From Streptomyces sp. HUAS 15-9 (lineage in GTDB: Bacteria; Actinomycetota; Actinomycetes; Streptomycetales; Streptomycetaceae), in contig NZ_CP106798.1 of assembly GCF_025642155.1 (NCBI RefSeq), forward strand, positions 3,968,001-4,032,000: a stretch of 64,000 bases of DNA. The letters are read 5' to 3'. Shown here piece after piece: positions 61,083 to 64,000 of the stretch. The notes beneath the pieces are model-generated. The model was not told the DNA's origin. It saw only the letters and a list, made by a program, of their open reading frames with translations, and did not search any database. The position numbers and the translations under genes were made by a program. The stretch's first letter is position 1, and each line of letters starts with the position of its first letter.

Positions 61083-62720
61083 ATGCTTCGAAAAGCCGAC
61101 CACCGGGTCCCCGTCCTCATCGTGGGCGGGTCTCTGGTGGGCCTGTCCATGTCCGTTTTCCTGGGCCGTCTCGGTGTGCGGCACATGCTGGTCGAGCGGC
61201 ACTCAGGGACTTCGCATCACCCACGCGGACGCGGCAACAACGTCCGGACGATGGAACTGTTCCGGGTGGCCGGCATCGAACCGGACATCCATACGGCGGC
61301 CTCGCTGCTCTCGGTCAACCACGGCATCCTGCAGGCCCCGACGCTGGTCGGCGACGCCGGGGAATGGCTGTTCAGGCACATCGACCCCAGCGGCGGACTG
61401 GCGAGGTTCAGCCCCACGGGGTGGTGCCTGTGCAGCCAGAACGACCTGGAGCCGGTGCTGGTGGACAGCGCCCGCAGACTCGGTGGCGATCTGCGCTACT
61501 CCCATGAGATGGAGGCCTTCGAGCACGACGCCGAAGGGGTGACGGCGATCGTCCGGGACCGAGGGACCGAGGAGCGCTACACCGTCCACGCGGACTACCT
61601 CGTCGCCGCCGACGGCCCGCGCAGCCCCGTCCGCGAGCGGCTCGGCATCCACCAGACCGGGCCGGGCGAGCTGTTCGCGAACGTCAGCGTCACCTTCCGG
61701 TCCAAGCTCCTCGCCGACGTGGTCGGCGACCGGCGTTTCATCTGCTGCTATCTCACCGACCCCGAGGCCGACGGCGCCCTGCTGCCCGTCGACAACAAGG
61801 AGCGCTGGGTCTTCCACGCGCCCTGGCACCCCGAGCGGGGCGAGACGCTCGACGAGTTCACCGAGGACCGGCTCGCCCGGCACATCCGCCGTGCGGTCGG
61901 CGTCCCCGACCTCGACGTGGAGCTCACCGGCAAGGCGTCCTGGCGGGCCGCCGAACGCGTCGCCGACCGCTACCGCGAGGGCCGGGTGTTCCTCGCCGGG
62001 GACTCCGCCCACGAGATGTCCCCGACCGGCGCGTTCGGCTCCAACACCGGCATCCAGGACGCGCACAACCTCGCCTGGAAACTCGCCGCCGTGCTCGAGG
62101 GCTGGGCGGGTCCGCACCTGCTGGAGACCTACGACACCGAGCGCCGCCCGGTGGCCGCCGCCACCAGCGCCCGCGCCTCGGCACGCTCCGTGGAGCACAG
62201 CCACCCCGGCTTCTCGCCCAGCCCCGGCGTGGGCGACAAGAAGGGCGGCATCCTGCCCGTCGTCCTCGGCTACCGCTACCCGAAGGGCGCCGTCATCGAC
62301 GCCGACCCGGCGCAGCCCGTGGTGCCCGAGGTCATGGACCTCACCGGGCAGCCCGGCAGCCGGGCGCCCCACATGTGGCTGCACCGCGGCGGCGAGCGGA
62401 TCTCCACGATCGACCTCTACGAACGCTCACTGGTCCTGCTCACCGACGCGCCGGACGACGCGGGCTGGCACGCCGCCGCCCGCCGCGTCGCCGACCGGGA
62501 CGGCGTACGGCTCGACGCGTACCGGATCGGACCGGGCCCCGACGCCGACCTGACCTACGACTCCGACACCGACGACTGGGCACAGGTCCACGGCACCACG
62601 GCCGACGGCGCGGTCCTGGTACGCCCGGACGGATTCGTGGCCTGGCGGGCACCGGGCGCCGTACCGGACCCGGAGGCGGCCCTGCGCAAGATCCTCGCGA
62701 CCCTCCTGCGCACGGGCTGA
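61083..62720 (+). CDS. FAD-dependent polyketide hydroxylase (WhiE ORFVIII)
   Basis: A 545-aa group A flavin monooxygenase of the PheA/TfdB type. VLIVGGSLVGLSMSVFLGRLG is the FAD motif, YLVAADGPRSPVRE the DG motif, and VFLAGDSAHEMSPTGAFGSNTGIQDAHNLAWKL the GD motif. The C-terminal thioredoxin-like part is present. ATG at 61083 has GGAGG five bases upstream, overriding an earlier in-frame start. It hydroxylates the spore pigment and is divergent, as in S. coelicolor. Confidence 0.95.
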   Translation: MLRKADHRVPVLIVGGSLVGLSMSVFLGRLGVRHMLVERHSGTSHHPRGRGNNVRTMELFRVAGIEPDIHTAASLLSVNHGILQAPTLVGDAGEWLFRHIDPSGGLARFSPTGWCLCSQNDLEPVLVDSARRLGGDLRYSHEMEAFEHDAEGVTAIVRDRGTEERYTVHADYLVAADGPRSPVRERLGIHQTGPGELFANVSVTFRSKLLADVVGDRRFICCYLTDPEADGALLPVDNKERWVFHAPWHPERGETLDEFTEDRLARHIRRAVGVPDLDVELTGKASWRAAERVADRYREGRVFLAGDSAHEMSPTGAFGSNTGIQDAHNLAWKLAAVLEGWAGPHLLETYDTERRPVAAATSARASARSVEHSHPGFSPSPGVGDKKGGILPVVLGYRYPKGAVIDADPAQPVVPEVMDLTGQPGSRAPHMWLHRGGERISTIDLYERSLVLLTDAPDDAGWHAAARRVADRDGVRLDAYRIGPGPDADLTYDSDTDDWAQVHGTTADGAVLVRPDGFVAWRAPGAVPDPEAALRKILATLLRTG

Positions 62721-62738
62721 CCCCACCCCACACACACC

Positions 62739-62774
62739 GAAGGCCACCCGCACGGAAATCCGCGGGTGGCCTTC
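62739..62774. terminator. Hairpin terminator between hydroxylase and tRNA gene
   Basis: GAAGGCCACCCGC (62739-62751) pairs perfectly with GCGGGTGGCCTTC (62762-62774) over a 10-base loop. It serves the hydroxylase and, in the other direction, tRNA-Thr. Confidence 0.93.
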
Positions 62775-62783
62775 GCCGTAGGG

Positions 62784-62857
62784 AGCCCCCTGTCGGATTC
62801 GAACCGACGACCTTCGCTTTACAAGAGCGGCGCTCTGACCAGCTGAGCTAAGGAGGC
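62784..62857 (-). tRNA. tRNA-Thr (anticodon TGT)
   Basis: The minus strand folds as a 74-base tRNA: acceptor GCCTCCT pairs with AGGGGGC, the D arm is GCTC-AGCTGGTCA-GAGC, the anticodon loop CTTGTAA has TGT at the centre, and the T loop is GGTTCGAATCC. The CCA is not encoded. One weak pair (C-A) lies at the top of the anticodon stem. Confidence 0.93.
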
Positions 62858-63001
62858 CTGCACGTGTGCGTGGTGCGTGCGTGCCCGTGCAGTGTACCCA
62901 GGTCCCCGGGGCGGCTCGTCGAAAATTTCGGCGAAGTTCACAGTCCTCCGGCTACTGACAGACCGGTGAACGCCAGGTACCGTCCTGACCCAGTGCACTC
63001 T

Positions 63002-63017
63002 TGTGGACTACACCAAC
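63002..63017. promoter_or_regulatory. Dre-like palindrome upstream of msiK
   Basis: TGTGGACTACACCAAC matches the DasR dre consensus at 11 of 16 positions and contains the conserved GG-CTA-ACC core, 58 bases before the msiK ATG. DasR control of msiK would fit because MsiK energises the chitobiose importer. The match is moderate, so this is inference. Confidence 0.5.
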
Positions 63018-63074
63018 CACCTTCCTACTCGGATCGTCCGGCACGTTCCTGCCGGTAGAAGGGGTCCATTCACC

Positions 63075-64000
<926 letters not shown>

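Overview
This is a 64 kb window of chromosomal DNA from a Streptomyces species. The base composition is very GC-rich, GTG starts are frequent and GGAGG-type ribosome sites are common. Lineage markers include the futalosine menaquinone genes, mycothiol-dependent enzymes, GroEL2 with HrcA (CIRCE) boxes, a CdgB-type diguanylate cyclase, DasR-type (dre) sites, MsiK and a whiE spore-pigment cluster. From memory, gene order from the left edge to about 42.5 kb follows the S. coelicolor SCO4327 to SCO4277 stretch.

Layout. 0-2 kb: end of mqnB, mqnD, a long cold-shock protein and a small membrane protein. 2-9.6 kb: HAD hydrolase whose 3' end is tandemly duplicated, a frame-disrupted membrane protein, an XPB-type helicase with its partner protein, and a GT87 glycosyltransferase. 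9.6-14 kb: a 59-aa conserved small protein, HelR-type RNA polymerase recycling ATPase, an intact IS481 element inserted exactly at the shared stop codons of helR and cutC, then cutC. 14-17.3 kb: mycothiol-type, HD and DinB-GNAT enzymes and a DUF4031 pair. 17.3-20.8 kb: a MurNAc 6-phosphate module (RpiR regulator, murQ, PTS EIIBC). 20.8-24.2 kb: old-yellow enzyme, a frame-disrupted zinc-ribbon gene, an Uma2 remnant and a methyltransferase. 24.2-28.9 kb: groEL2 with two tandem CIRCE boxes, a cold-shock protein, and a SAM-I riboswitch driving a threonine-synthase-family enzyme plus a MoaD/ThiS sulfur carrier. 28.9-32.5 kb: GpgS, OtsA-like and OtsB (glucosylglycerate and trehalose). 32.5-37.1 kb: a sugar-binding lipoprotein divergent from nagK-nagA across dre-like boxes, then a PfkB kinase. 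37-43.5 kb: CBM35-like membrane protein, cdgB, flavin reductase, arfB, terD and a GNAT-Nudix fusion. 43.5-45.3 kb: a TnpB-like element without a zinc finger. 45.3-53.3 kb: M1 metallopeptidase, pentapeptide protein, FAD enzymes, a truncated MFS gene, GNAT, rhomboid-like protein and an APH(6)-like kinase. 53.3-62.7 kb: secreted beta-helix protein, O-methyltransferase and the whiE type II PKS cluster with its divergent hydroxylase. 62.7-64 kb: tRNA-Thr and msiK (cut by the window edge).

How the genes work together. Several modules deal with amino-sugar and cell-wall recycling: murQ-PTS, nagK-nagA under dre-like sites, and MsiK, the shared ATPase of many Streptomyces sugar importers. The most interesting unit is the SAM riboswitch, threonine-synthase-like enzyme and sulfur-carrier operon. 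SAM control and a protein carrying a C-terminal Gly-Gly fit homocysteine/methionine synthesis better than threonine synthesis. The whiE cluster makes the grey spore polyketide. Its placement next to msiK, with a methyltransferase and a secreted protein alongside, differs from what I recall of S. coelicolor.

Limits: functions come from motif recognition by eye, with no database search. Starts were chosen from ribosome-site spacing and overlaps. Regulatory sites are pattern matches.
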